Origin: an uncultured Bacteroidales bacterium
Lineage (GTDB): Bacteria > Bacteroidota > Bacteroidia > Bacteroidales > UBA932
Assembly: GCA_944322585.1 (NCBI GenBank)
Contig: CALUPB010000004.1
Location: 186,001-250,000, forward strand
Reading direction: 5' to 3'
DNA length: 64,000 nt
Positions 27,540 to 39,121 of the stretch are shown one piece after another; positions within the stretch are counted from its first letter, which is position 1; each line of letters begins with the position of its first letter. Position numbers and translations under genes: made by a program. Below the pieces are notes generated by a model. That model did not search any database. It saw only the letters and a program-made list of their open reading frames with translations, and was not told the DNA's origin.

Positions 27540-29573
27540 TCAGTGTGTCTTTCGCGGAGCCCGTTTAGGATATACCACCCTCGCATGATGCGACTGTCTG
27601 AGATATTCTTTCAGGACATTCTTGAGTATATGCAGCTCTTTCATGGATATATCCGCCTCCTCGAACTGTCCGTCACGTATCTTGGCATTGAATATCCTGT
27701 CCACGAAATCGGATATGCTCTGCCGGGAAAAATCCTTCAGCGACCGCGAAGCCGCCTCTATCGTATCGCACAGCATGATAATGCTCTGTTCCTTTGTGGA
27801 CGGTTTCCTGCCCTTGTAATAGAAATCATCCGCATCGGCCGGATCGCCGCCTTCCTCAAGATACTTGTTGTAAAAATAGGCGGTGCAGGTCGTACCATGG
27901 TGAGTGACGATGAAATCCCTTACCACATCGGGCAGACCGGCCTTCTCCGCCAGAGAAAGTCCGTCGGACACATGCTTGATAATTTCCCTAGCACTCTCTC
28001 GCGGTGTCAGCCCCTCGTGGTAATTGGTCCCCGGCGGTTCGTTTTCGATGAAACACAATGGATTGAGCGTCTTTCCTATATCATGGTAAAGCGCTCCGCA
28101 CCTGGCAAGCTGCACATTGGCATCAATCGCCCTTGCCGCCGCATCCGCCATATTCATCACCTGAAGGCAATGCTGGAAAGTACCAGGAGCCTTGTGGGCA
28201 AGGTCGCGCAGCAGCCTGTTGTTCGTATCGCTCAATTCTATCAGGCGGGAATTGGAAACCAGCATGAAAATCCTCTCGAAAAGGTATATGAGAGGATAAC
28301 CTGCGACACAGAACAGTGCCCCGAGCCCCATGTACAGTATCGACCTGTATCCGCTGAAATCCCTCATCCCGTCTATCAGGTGGAATGTCACGTATATCAC
28401 CGTCATGGAAATGAAGATGAAGAACGCCGTAACGAACTGCTGCCATCCCTTGTTGAAATACCCGAACGAAAATATGGTCACGACGCCTGCAAAAAGATAC
28501 ATCGTGAACATCTCCACACCGCTGTGCGCGAATATAAGCAGCGGAAGGAGTGAAATCACATAGACAGGATACACTATCTTGGTCTTGAAGAAGGCCAGAA
28601 GGTACAGGGCTATGAGAGGGAACGGTACGAGATACATGTTCTCATGACCGGCCTTCTCCACGGCAAACGTAGTGAAAGCGGCCAGGGAGAATATCACAAG
28701 CAGGTAAAGATACCTGTTGAAATCGGAGAACACCCCTGCATTGGTATAGAATATCGTGAAAAAGACAATGACCACCAGGGCGAGTGCAAGGAGGGCATTG
28801 CCTCCCCAGAGCAGGAAGACAGGTCCGCCGTAGCCTATACTGTTTTCATATTCAGCCTTGTACGAATCCAGAAGCTGTTCTATCTCAGCCGTTATGATCT
28901 CCCCATGAGAGACAATCAGCTGTCCCGCATTGACTATTCCTGATGTAGGCGAAATGTAATCCACCGCCTCATCATGGACAAGATCGGTAGTCTGCTGGTC
29001 GAAAAGCAGGTTAGGGACGAGCATGGCATATATTCCGCCGTAACGGCACAGGGAATCGAAATTGCATGTAATCCCGCTGTGTTTCAGCCCGGCAAGAAGT
29101 TCATCCCTTGCATCGGAAACCCTGTATATTTCCGATATGGGGTACTTGGATGCACGCTTGTCCCTCTGTATATAGATGACGGACGTATTGCCCGCTCCTT
29201 CGTCAAGGTCCGAAATGACACCTCTGGAATATATCGAAGAAAATATTTCCTGTATCCGGGTCCTCAGGGTATCATACTGTCCGAGTTCCGCCTCTTCGAC
29301 CGCCTTGAGACTTTCCGCAGTGACCTCATCGGAATACTTGTAATAAGGTATGATCCCCGACCCTGCCGTTTCCCTTTCCTCCTGCATCTCGGCCTCTGTC
29401 TTCAGAACAGGGAAATCGAACTGCGCTATCAGAGTCTCGTACATCCACGGGGAACCCTTCTTGTAGTCATAGTTAAAATTGCCGGTGCGGGGCATCAGCA
29501 TGAGCAGGAACACAAACAGGATAATCAGCGGGAGATATATCTTGAACTCCCTCGGAAACTTTACCTTATGCAT
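27540..29573 (-). CDS. 7TM HD-domain phosphohydrolase (PgpH-type, probable c-di-AMP phosphodiesterase)
   Basis: A 677-residue inner-membrane protein. There is one N-terminal span (residues about 10-30), an extracytoplasmic 7TMR-HDED-type domain (about 35-250), a block of seven hydrophobic spans (about 255-445), and a cytoplasmic HD domain. The metal-binding H-D of L-Y-H-D-I-G-K-T lies near residue 497, with further family motifs H-H-G-T-T near 564 and L-C-D-T-I-E-A-A near 616. This architecture matches PgpH of Firmicutes, which hydrolyses cyclic di-AMP; for Bacteroidota the assignment is by architecture. It is the last gene of a minus-strand series with gyrB, the palmitoyltransferase and the reductase. 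Confidence 0.88.
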   Translation of the reverse strand: MHKVKFPREFKIYLPLIILFVFLLMLMPRTGNFNYDYKKGSPWMYETLIAQFDFPVLKTEAEMQEERETAGSGIIPYYKYSDEVTAESLKAVEEAELGQYDTLRTRIQEIFSSIYSRGVISDLDEGAGNTSVIYIQRDKRASKYPISEIYRVSDARDELLAGLKHSGITCNFDSLCRYGGIYAMLVPNLLFDQQTTDLVHDEAVDYISPTSGIVNAGQLIVSHGEIITAEIEQLLDSYKAEYENSIGYGGPVFLLWGGNALLALALVVIVFFTIFYTNAGVFSDFNRYLYLLVIFSLAAFTTFAVEKAGHENMYLVPFPLIALYLLAFFKTKIVYPVYVISLLPLLIFAHSGVEMFTMYLFAGVVTIFSFGYFNKGWQQFVTAFFIFISMTVIYVTFHLIDGMRDFSGYRSILYMGLGALFCVAGYPLIYLFERIFMLVSNSRLIELSDTNNRLLRDLAHKAPGTFQHCLQVMNMADAAARAIDANVQLARCGALYHDIGKTLNPLCFIENEPPGTNYHEGLTPRESAREIIKHVSDGLSLAEKAGLPDVVRDFIVTHHGTTCTAYFYNKYLEEGGDPADADDFYYKGRKPSTKEQSIIMLCDTIEAASRSLKDFSRQSISDFVDRIFNAKIRDGQFEEADISMKELHILKNVLKEYLRQSHHARVVYPKRAPRKTH

Positions 29574-29605
29574 ATCGTATTCTTTTGTCCCCTGTCAGGA
29601 GAGCA

Positions 29606-30430
29606 TCATTTTCGGTGGAACGGACTGTCCGGCTCCTTCGCCATGTAACTGAACTCAAGCCTGTCCGTCAGACGCGGCAGGATATTGTGCATCAACACAG
29701 TCAGCTTTCCGATAGGAGTCAGTATCATCTCCGACCTCTTTCCGGCCAGTCCGCGGGCAAGATATTCCGCACACTTTTCCGCCGTCATCATCCTGCCTTC
29801 GTCACGGGGTGTCTTTCCCTGGGCGGAGCCGTCGGCAGTCAGAGCGGCATTCCTGACATTGGAGGCGGTGAATCCAGGAGCGAACACCATGACATGCAGT
29901 CCGTCATAGAGATGCTCTATCCTCAACGTGTCCAGAAAACCTCTTATGGCATATTTCGAAGAAGAATAACCGGTCCTGCCTGGAAGTCCGGCAAATCCCG
30001 CAATAGAGATTACTCCCACGACAGAGCCTTTGCTCTCAAGCAGATAAGGCAACGCATACTTGGTACAGTATACTGTTCCCCAGAAATTCACATCCATCAG
30101 GGTCTTTATGACACTCAGGTCAAGATCCCGGAACATCGCCCTCATGGACACACCGGCATTGTTGACCAGTATGTCAATGCGTCCGAATTTCTCCACAGTC
30201 CTTTCTATAAGGTTCCTGCAGTCCGCTTCGACCGACACGTCCGTCCTGACGCAAAGAATATCGGAAGCAGACGACATTTTCTCCGCTTCAGCCTGGAGCC
30301 TGTCGATGGATCTGGCAGCCAGACTCAGACGTGCACCGAAGGATGCGAATAATCTGGCAGAAGCCAACCCAATACCTGAGCTGGCTCCTGTTATCACGAT
30401 AACCTTGCCTTCAAAGAAATCCCGTTTCAT
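29606..30430 (-). CDS. Short-chain dehydrogenase, candidate 3-ketosphinganine reductase
   Basis: A 274-residue NAD(P)-dependent classical SDR. The cofactor motif T-G-A-S-S-G-I-G is near residue 14, N-N-A-G near 91, the catalytic Ser in V-I-S-I-A-G near 145 and the Tyr-x3-Lys in G-Y-S-S-S-K near 160; all are intact. R-S after the second strand (A-A-R-S-I-D-R) suggests NADPH preference. The C-terminal ~45 residues extend past the Rossmann fold and are hydrophobic enough for membrane association, as in eukaryotic 3-ketodihydrosphingosine reductases. It begins ten bases after the serine palmitoyltransferase gene, whose product it could reduce. The dehydrogenase is certain, the substrate is inferred from position. 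Confidence 0.8.
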   Translation of the reverse strand: MKRDFFEGKVIVITGASSGIGLASARLFASFGARLSLAARSIDRLQAEAEKMSSASDILCVRTDVSVEADCRNLIERTVEKFGRIDILVNNAGVSMRAMFRDLDLSVIKTLMDVNFWGTVYCTKYALPYLLESKGSVVGVISIAGFAGLPGRTGYSSSKYAIRGFLDTLRIEHLYDGLHVMVFAPGFTASNVRNAALTADGSAQGKTPRDEGRMMTAEKCAEYLARGLAGKRSEMILTPIGKLTVLMHNILPRLTDRLEFSYMAKEPDSPFHRK

Positions 30431-30440
30431 GGCAAAGTAT

Positions 30441-31703
30441 TTATTCCATCATACCGCGGTCGACAATCTCGTCTCCGTCATACTCTCCCCTGTCCAGTTT
30501 CGCACGTACCTCGGCAAAAGTCCTGAGAGTATACTCCACATCTTCCATGGAGTGTGCTGCTGTAGGGATTATCCTGAAAATGATCATTCCCTTCGGGATG
30601 ACAGGGTAGACAACGATCGAGCAGAATATTCCGTAGTTCTCACGCAGGTCGACAGCCATCTTGGTAGCCTGGGCCACCCCGCCCTTGATGGCTACAGGAG
30701 TGACGCATGCTTCCGCAGGTCCTATATCGAACCCGAGTTCGCGGAAACCGTTCTGAAGGGCACGCGTAACGGTGAAGAGTTTCTTGCGGAGTTCGTCTCC
30801 CTCGGCGCTTCTGATGATTTCCAACCTCTTGAGGCCGCCTTCGACAAACGCCATAGGAAGGGACTTGGCATATATCTGGGAACGGAGATTGTAACGGAGA
30901 TAGTCGATAATCACCTTAGGACCGGCTACAAAACCTCCTATGGATGCCATGGACTTGGCATACGCTCCGATATAAAGGTCGATGTCATCCATAACGCCGA
31001 AATGCTCGGATGTTCCGCGCCCCGTAGGTCCCATGCAGCCGAAACCGTGGGCATCGTCGATAAGGATTCTGAACTTGTATTTCTTCTTGAGCTCCACAAT
31101 CTTGTCAAGGAATCCGAGTGCGCCGGTCATACCGTAGACACCCTCGGTGATAAGCAGAATTCCTCCGCCCGTCTCCTCGCAGAGCTTGGTTGCACGCTTG
31201 AGCGTGGTCTCGCAGCTCTCATAGTCATTGTGACGGTAGGCCATTCTCTTGCCCATATGCAGACGTGCACCGTCTATCAGGCAGGCATGAGCCTCGGAAT
31301 CATACACTATCACATCATGACGGTCCATCAGGGCGTCTATGGTGGATACTATACCCTGGTATCCGAAATTGAAAAGGAACGCATCCTCCTTCCTTTCGAA
31401 ATCAGCCAGTTCGCGCTCGAATTTCTCATGAAGGGACGTGTGACCGGACATCATGCGGCTTCCCATCGGATACGCAAGTCCCCACTTTGCGGCAGCCTCC
31501 GCATCCGCTTTCCTTACTTCAGGATGATTCGCCAGTCCGAGATAATTGTTCAGACTCCAGCAGAGCACATCCTTTCCGTTGAACTTCATATGGGGACCGA
31601 GTTCTCCCTCGAGCTTAGGGAACATATAATATCCGAAAGCCTTCTTTCTGTACTGTCCGAGCGGCCCGCCGGAATCCTTGGCAATTCTATCAAAAATATC
31701 CAT
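30441..31703 (-). CDS. spt: Serine palmitoyltransferase
   Basis: A 420-residue PLP enzyme of the alpha-oxoamine synthase family, assigned to Bacteroidota serine palmitoyltransferase, which condenses L-serine with an acyl-CoA to 3-ketosphinganine, the first step of sphingolipid synthesis. The PLP lysine is Lys250 in G-A-Y-A-K-S-M-A-S-I-G-G, the aldimine-stabilising D-D-A-H-G-F-G is at residues 216-222 and the ring-stacking His is His139 in D-S-E-A-H-A. N-Y-L-G-L near 53 and S-R-M-M-S-G near 83 are typical. Related enzymes (KBL, BioF, HemA) are the main alternative; no biotin, heme or threonine-degradation genes are nearby. gyrB lies 25 bases upstream and the reductase ten downstream. Confidence 0.87.
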   Translation of the reverse strand: MDIFDRIAKDSGGPLGQYRKKAFGYYMFPKLEGELGPHMKFNGKDVLCWSLNNYLGLANHPEVRKADAEAAAKWGLAYPMGSRMMSGHTSLHEKFERELADFERKEDAFLFNFGYQGIVSTIDALMDRHDVIVYDSEAHACLIDGARLHMGKRMAYRHNDYESCETTLKRATKLCEETGGGILLITEGVYGMTGALGFLDKIVELKKKYKFRILIDDAHGFGCMGPTGRGTSEHFGVMDDIDLYIGAYAKSMASIGGFVAGPKVIIDYLRYNLRSQIYAKSLPMAFVEGGLKRLEIIRSAEGDELRKKLFTVTRALQNGFRELGFDIGPAEACVTPVAIKGGVAQATKMAVDLRENYGIFCSIVVYPVIPKGMIIFRIIPTAAHSMEDVEYTLRTFAEVRAKLDRGEYDGDEIVDRGMME

Positions 31704-31728
31704 AACTGAATTATTTAAATTTTAGTAC

Positions 31729-33762
<2,034 letters not shown>

Positions 33763-33890
33763 TTATGAAAATTTTTCTACCATACGTTCCGGCAAATCCC
33801 GTCGGCAGGGCTATGCATGCCAACCCCGGAGCACAAGACGCCGTTTTGAATTTTCAGACAGGAATTCCAGGGTCAGACCGGTGCCGGAAG

Positions 33891-35915
33891 CTACAGGGTA
33901 AAGGTGAAACCTGCAGTAAACCAGATGCCGCTCCCTGCATAGAGAGGAGTACGCTGGATAGTCATATTCAGGAGGTTGCCGCCATAGAGCCAGAACGACA
34001 TGCGGCGGTTGAACCTGTATTCGGCAGAAAGCCCGAGGTCGACATAGCCGGGAAGCCTGACCGCAACCTGCCCTCCTGACGCGACCGTCGAGGATGTCCC
34101 GGCAGAACCTTCCGGACCGGAAAGACCGCTTCCGGAGCCGGATGCACCGCCGCCTGCCTCGCCCGGAACAGTCCCGGAGAGGATCATGGCATAACCATCC
34201 CTCGCAAGGGCCGCATCGCAGTGCAGACCGATATAAATCCTTTTCTTCCAGTTGTAGACTATATCCGCCTCCGCCGAGAACGGAGCCGGAGCGAAACCGC
34301 ACACCTGATTTTTCACGAGATCGGTACCGGCATACGAGAACGACGCATCAGCCGTAACATCCTGCGAATGCCAGCCTATGTCGAAATTCGCGAAATAATA
34401 ATTGCAGTCTCCGTATGCCACCGCCGAATAAACCGAGGCATCGGCAATGACAGCGTCAAGAAGAAGATTTTTATATCTTGCATACCCGCCGTACAGGTCA
34501 TACATGAATCTCGAACCTATGTTCCCTTTGAAGCCGAGACGGGCGTCTATTCTCTCTACAGTATTGTCCATCAACGGCATACCGAGAATACTGTGGGCAT
34601 AGTCAAGTCCGAAATACCTGTTATTGCCGAGCTGGTCGGAATACCGGTTTATCCTGTCACCGCCGTCAGCCCTGAGATAAATGTCAAGATAATTCCTTAT
34701 GGCCTCGAAACCTATCTCCATATCCGGATACACATACTGTCCACGTGAAGAATGCATGCCTTTCACGCCTATGCCGGAGACTGCGGAAGAGACTGCCGAA
34801 AGTCCCGGAAGGCCAGGCCCGTAGGGCTGTCCGTAGGAAGTCCGGTCATTGCCGATAAGGACCGATATTTCGGCTCCGAGATTGAGAAACCACCGTCCCT
34901 TGTCCAGCACATAGCGGGGAGTAAGACTGAAACGGCCCGAATACGCGGAAAAATACGAGCCGTAGTCCGAGACCTCGAGAGCGACGTCGACCAATGCCCG
35001 CGACGAACGGGAAAATACCGGTCCGAGCGTAGCATAGATACTGAAATCATGTTCCACAAGATAATATGGAGCCGTACCGGCGTATGTCTTGTCCTCTCCA
35101 TAAAGGTAGGAAATGTCCACATTATAATAGAAATACCTCCCCTCACTGCGGTTGGAGGCGACCTTGAAGTCAGCCGTAAATGCATCGTAACCTCTTTGAC
35201 GGGACGTATTCTTCCCTGCGTATCCCGAATATCCGAGGTCAAAGGCAATATACCCGGTCTTCCACGATGCCGAACCGTTGACACCGGCCCTGGTGTACGT
35301 GTCATATCCCGAATAACGGTCCTTTACGGCTCTGTCCCAACCTATCGTGTACGGACCGGATTGTCCCGGAGAAAGAATTCCGGAAAATTCTCCGGCCTGT
35401 ACGTCAGACTGCACACCGGAAGAAGTGCCGGCCCCACCTGTCTGTACAGCACCTGATACCGGAGAGACAGCCCCGGGCATCATGGACATCGATCTGTACC
35501 GCCCGAAATAGGAACGGTGGGTTCCGTAAACATTCATCGAGAACACTGAAGAACGTATCCCCGGCGTATACACGAAATCCACTGTCGGATGCAGTGAATA
35601 GCCCGCCCCGAGACGGATAAAAAGATTCCGGGCATCGGATTCCACAGCTTCCGGACGGATATCAAGTGAATACGGACGGAATTCATATGATCCCCTGTAC
35701 GGGTTGGAACCGACGGTATAGTCGACATCTATGTCGAACTTCAGCACGGAATCAGGTACCGCCATCTGTATAACGGGCTTGTCTACAGAGATATGTCTTG
35801 CCCTGTATTCACGCGAGACCTCCACCGTAGGATCCAGGTTCTGGGAATAGGACGGAATGGAGAGACCTGCAAGGCAGGACACGGAAACTGCAACCAGTAA
35901 AGATCTGTATGTCAT
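33891..35915 (-). CDS. Outer-membrane beta-barrel protein, TonB-receptor-like without plug
   Basis: A 674-residue outer-membrane protein with a Sec signal ending near S-Y-S-Q. From about residue 95 the chain alternates aromatic and polar residues in amphipathic strands (for example R-L-G-A-G-Y-S-L-H-P-T-V-D-F-V-Y), and it ends W-F-T-A-G-F-T-F-T-L, close to the aromatic-terminated last strand of barrels. There is no plug domain and no TonB box that I can see. Two Gly/Ser-rich low-complexity insertions sit in predicted surface loops, near residues 155-185 and 580-620. It follows a 1023-residue TPR protein by 56 bases; the pair may form an envelope complex. I cannot name a substrate. Confidence 0.75.
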   Translation of the reverse strand: MTYRSLLVAVSVSCLAGLSIPSYSQNLDPTVEVSREYRARHISVDKPVIQMAVPDSVLKFDIDVDYTVGSNPYRGSYEFRPYSLDIRPEAVESDARNLFIRLGAGYSLHPTVDFVYTPGIRSSVFSMNVYGTHRSYFGRYRSMSMMPGAVSPVSGAVQTGGAGTSSGVQSDVQAGEFSGILSPGQSGPYTIGWDRAVKDRYSGYDTYTRAGVNGSASWKTGYIAFDLGYSGYAGKNTSRQRGYDAFTADFKVASNRSEGRYFYYNVDISYLYGEDKTYAGTAPYYLVEHDFSIYATLGPVFSRSSRALVDVALEVSDYGSYFSAYSGRFSLTPRYVLDKGRWFLNLGAEISVLIGNDRTSYGQPYGPGLPGLSAVSSAVSGIGVKGMHSSRGQYVYPDMEIGFEAIRNYLDIYLRADGGDRINRYSDQLGNNRYFGLDYAHSILGMPLMDNTVERIDARLGFKGNIGSRFMYDLYGGYARYKNLLLDAVIADASVYSAVAYGDCNYYFANFDIGWHSQDVTADASFSYAGTDLVKNQVCGFAPAPFSAEADIVYNWKKRIYIGLHCDAALARDGYAMILSGTVPGEAGGGASGSGSGLSGPEGSAGTSSTVASGGQVAVRLPGYVDLGLSAEYRFNRRMSFWLYGGNLLNMTIQRTPLYAGSGIWFTAGFTFTL

Positions 35916-35971
35916 AATATATCAATTGTCATGTTATTACCCAAAGCAATCAGCACAGGATACCGGACATG

Positions 35972-38900
35972 TCATTCTGCCGGAGATAAGGAATCCGCCG
36001 CCTCACCCGATGGAGTCTGCCCGGAAATCAGTTCCTCCAGTTTGCGGATTCTGAAGTCGAGACCGTCCTTCACATCATCCGGAGTCTCAGGATTGTATCC
36101 GTCCCTCACGCTCTCGAATGTAGCTTTTGCCTGTTCATAGTCTCCCGTCTCCGCAAACGCGTCTCCAAGCACTACAAATGACCTGGCGAGCCAGTACTGG
36201 ACCGGATTCTCCGATTCGGAAAATGCATAGACGCGTGTCTCGACATCGCTGAAATCACCTCTGTCATAACTGTCCTGGATGAGCAGATACGAAGCCTCTG
36301 CACCATAGTCGGTATCCGGTCTTGAAGAAAGTTCCGAAAGGACAGGCAAAGCGAGATCTCTCTGGCTCATGGCCATATATGACTTGGCCCTGACATAGTC
36401 GGCCTCAGTCCTCAGTCCTGCATCGCATCTGCTGTCGGCAATTACCGTATCGGCATTGTCTACAGCCTCACGGAACATCTTTCCCGCATAGGCTGACCGC
36501 ATCATACCCACCTTGGCCGCGAAGACATTATCCTCTATGGCGGCTGTATTTTTCAGAAACGAATATCCGCTGAATGCATCCGCATACCTCTGGAGGCCGT
36601 AAGAAAGATCCGAATAACGGAGGGCCGCCATCTCCGCAAAAGATCCGCTTCCTGTCTTCATCACATCGGCATAACAGTCGCAGGCCTGTTCCTTGCGCCC
36701 GAGTTCCCTGTAGGATTCCCCGAGATAGAATCTGGCCTCAGGAACACGTGCTCCGCCCGGATATCCCGAAAGGTAATCCTGCAGCGACACGATGGCTTTT
36801 TCATAGTTTCCGGACAGGAATATCTGCTCGGCGGCATTGTAAATCATCGCCTCTTTCTCACTGTCTGTCTTTATCGACGACATCCCTATGGAATCGATAT
36901 AGGCAAGATATGCCTGAGGATTGTTCCGGGACTGGTATATGGCCTCTATTGCAGCAAGGGCGTCATCTGTAGAGCCCGATCCCGGCATCTTTTCCACGAC
37001 CTGCCGGTAATACCCGAGGGCAGCATCCTCTTTTCCTTCATTTCTTGCCAGTGTCCCGAGCTCCACGAGAGACATGGCAAGGTAAGTACTGTCCTTCACC
37101 TTGTCCAGCACACGTTCAAAACATGCTTCGGCTTCACGCGCATTCCCTTCGGCCGCATATGCCCTGCCGAGTTCAAGAGTGGCATCGGGGTAATAAAGGG
37201 ACGAAGGGGCGGCATCCCGGACATGCGTCAGGAACCTTATTTTTCCCGCATTGTCCCCCATAAGACCGCTCGACATGGCAGCATAATAATAAGGGTAAAT
37301 GTCATCGGCATCATAGAATTCATCCACGACCTGTCCGTAAGCCTTCCTTGCCGACGGATAGTCCCTCTGCAGGAAATGACAGTCTCCCTTGCGGAGAAGC
37401 GCCTCCTTGCGGAAAGTCTTCGAACCTGTACCGAGATACTCCGTGAACCATCTGTCAGCTTCGGAGAAATCCTCCTGCTGGAAATAGCAATATGCCATAT
37501 TATAAGGAATGAGCCGGGACTCTTCCATACCGTACAGGGCTGAAGTATTGTAAAGTTCCCGCAGGACAGTCAGGGACTTGTCGTACTGCCCGTCCCTGTA
37601 GTAGGCCTCGGCGAGCCAGAATCTCGACATCTGATTGAACATCTCCCTCCTGTCGGAATAGTATGCAGCCGCCCTCAGGCAAGGGACCGCCGCCCTCCAC
37701 GAGCCGTCGCGGACAAGTTCGTTCGCCCTCAGGTAATTGGCTTTCATATAATTGGTCTTCATTACCGGATCGAGTTCCTCGACCTTGTCGTATGCCTCCA
37801 CTGCCGAGGCATAGTCCCTGTTACGCAATGCGCCGACCGCAATATAGGAATATACCCTGTCTCCCCTTTTGAGATCCGAATATTTCGCGAGATAGCCGTC
37901 GAAGCCGGAAATGTCGTTGTTGAGGTCGAACGCGAGTTTCGCATAGTTATAGTACGCATCCTCCGCTATCACCGGATCGTATTGCGGTACCGAAGCCTCC
38001 CTGAAAGCCTCCATTGCCGCCACCTTGTTCTTCAACTGGATATAGCTGAACGCCATCTGATAGCTGGCTATCTGTCCGAGAGAATCCGTCCTGTCGGTCA
38101 TTCTGGAAAAATTGTCGGCCGCCCCTGCCCAGTCCTTTACGGCATAAAGCACCGAACCGGCATAGAAATAGTCCGTCCTGGTCTTTTTCTCCTCCGGTAT
38201 CACATCCATATCGAAATATTCCCGTGCCTGCACCGCATCCCCCTGTACAAGGAAAGATTCCGAAATGAGCCGGGCAAGCTGGGGTCTGCGCCCTTCGGGA
38301 ACCGACGGCATCATCTCCGGCCCATGGGCAGTGACATATGCGTAATCCTTGTCCATGAAACGGCATTCGAGTATATAGTAATTGGAAATCTCCGCGAACC
38401 TCGGATCCCGGGCAGACAGGACGAAACGGTCCGCAGCCTCGGTGAAACGTTCCTTCTGATAAAGGATATATCCGGAAAAATACTGCGACGGTGCGGTATA
38501 GTCAGACACCGGACGGGCAAGAACCCCGTCAAATCGCTGCAGGGCCCGGTCATAAAGACCGTTCTCAAGATCGCAGTAGGCCTTCCTGAAAAGGAATTCC
38601 GGCACCTGACGCCGGTAAAGCTGCCTGCGGGACAGCTGTTCCAGTTCCGCTGAAGCTCCGGCATAGTCCTCCGCATCGAAAAGATTGAGAGCGTGACGGA
38701 AACGCATCTGAGGAATGAGCCCTGAATACGGATAACGTTCTATATAGTTCTCCATCATCGCATGATAGCCCTCCCGCCCGAGACATACGGAACACAGCAC
38801 GCGGTATCCTTCGGATTCTTCGGTCCGGCACTCTTCCGGCAAACCGTCCAGTATACTTTCCGCCTGTGCGTAAAGTCCTCTGCCGTACAGTTCTACTGCA

Positions 38901-39043
38901 TGTTTCAAATCTCTGTCGCAGACAGTTCTGCCCGTATTCTCCACGGATGCCGCATGTATGTCTGCAGGAGAAGCCGCAAGCCCGTCGCCTGCCGAGAGCA
39001 ATAATGCCGACAGAGCCGCCGTCACGCAATTCAGTCCTATCAT
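35972..39043 (-). CDS. Large secreted tetratricopeptide-repeat protein
   Basis: A 1023-residue protein with a signal peptide (hydrophobic residues 5-22, cleavage near G-L-A-A) followed by almost continuous TPR helices, for example A-V-E-L-Y-G-R-G-L-Y-A-Q-A-E-S-I-L-D, D-A-T-L-E-L-G-R-A-Y-A-A-E-G-N-A-R-E-A-E and R-F-Y-L-G-E-S-Y-R-E-L-G-R-K-E-Q. It is expected in the periplasm as a scaffold. The outer-membrane barrel gene follows directly, so an envelope assembly role is plausible but unproven. The C-terminal ~25 residues are Ser/Glu/Pro-rich. A TATTTTTG element upstream forms a divergent promoter pair with ftsE. Confidence 0.85.
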   Translation of the reverse strand: MIGLNCVTAALSALLLSAGDGLAASPADIHAASVENTGRTVCDRDLKHAVELYGRGLYAQAESILDGLPEECRTEESEGYRVLCSVCLGREGYHAMMENYIERYPYSGLIPQMRFRHALNLFDAEDYAGASAELEQLSRRQLYRRQVPEFLFRKAYCDLENGLYDRALQRFDGVLARPVSDYTAPSQYFSGYILYQKERFTEAADRFVLSARDPRFAEISNYYILECRFMDKDYAYVTAHGPEMMPSVPEGRRPQLARLISESFLVQGDAVQAREYFDMDVIPEEKKTRTDYFYAGSVLYAVKDWAGAADNFSRMTDRTDSLGQIASYQMAFSYIQLKNKVAAMEAFREASVPQYDPVIAEDAYYNYAKLAFDLNNDISGFDGYLAKYSDLKRGDRVYSYIAVGALRNRDYASAVEAYDKVEELDPVMKTNYMKANYLRANELVRDGSWRAAVPCLRAAAYYSDRREMFNQMSRFWLAEAYYRDGQYDKSLTVLRELYNTSALYGMEESRLIPYNMAYCYFQQEDFSEADRWFTEYLGTGSKTFRKEALLRKGDCHFLQRDYPSARKAYGQVVDEFYDADDIYPYYYAAMSSGLMGDNAGKIRFLTHVRDAAPSSLYYPDATLELGRAYAAEGNAREAEACFERVLDKVKDSTYLAMSLVELGTLARNEGKEDAALGYYRQVVEKMPGSGSTDDALAAIEAIYQSRNNPQAYLAYIDSIGMSSIKTDSEKEAMIYNAAEQIFLSGNYEKAIVSLQDYLSGYPGGARVPEARFYLGESYRELGRKEQACDCYADVMKTGSGSFAEMAALRYSDLSYGLQRYADAFSGYSFLKNTAAIEDNVFAAKVGMMRSAYAGKMFREAVDNADTVIADSRCDAGLRTEADYVRAKSYMAMSQRDLALPVLSELSSRPDTDYGAEASYLLIQDSYDRGDFSDVETRVYAFSESENPVQYWLARSFVVLGDAFAETGDYEQAKATFESVRDGYNPETPDDVKDGLDFRIRKLEELISGQTPSGEAADSLSPAE

Positions 39044-39067
39044 TATCCTGAAACGTTAAAATTTCCA

Positions 39068-39096
39068 CAAAAATAGAAGAATTTTCCGTATATTTG
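39068..39096. promoter_or_regulatory. Divergent promoter elements for the TPR gene and ftsE
   Basis: TATTTTTG on the minus strand (39075-39068) faces the TPR gene and TATATTTG on the plus strand (39089-39096) faces ftsE; both match TAnnTTTG and lie 25 bases from their start codons. Neither has an obvious TTTG -33 element. A GTTCGATTTGTTCGAAC stretch just downstream of the second box could bind a regulator. Confidence 0.45.
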
Positions 39097-39121
39097 TTCG
39101 ATTTGTTCGAACATCAGGAAA

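Noticed and set aside
27543-28553. Open frame of 336 codons opposite the HD-domain gene
   Set aside because: Antisense shadow; residue composition (many Arg, His, Ile) is that of a reversed coding sequence.
30060-31709. Long open frame (549 codons) on the plus strand opposite the palmitoyltransferase and reductase genes
   Set aside because: It spans two convincing minus-strand genes and their gap, and its translation shows no family pattern.
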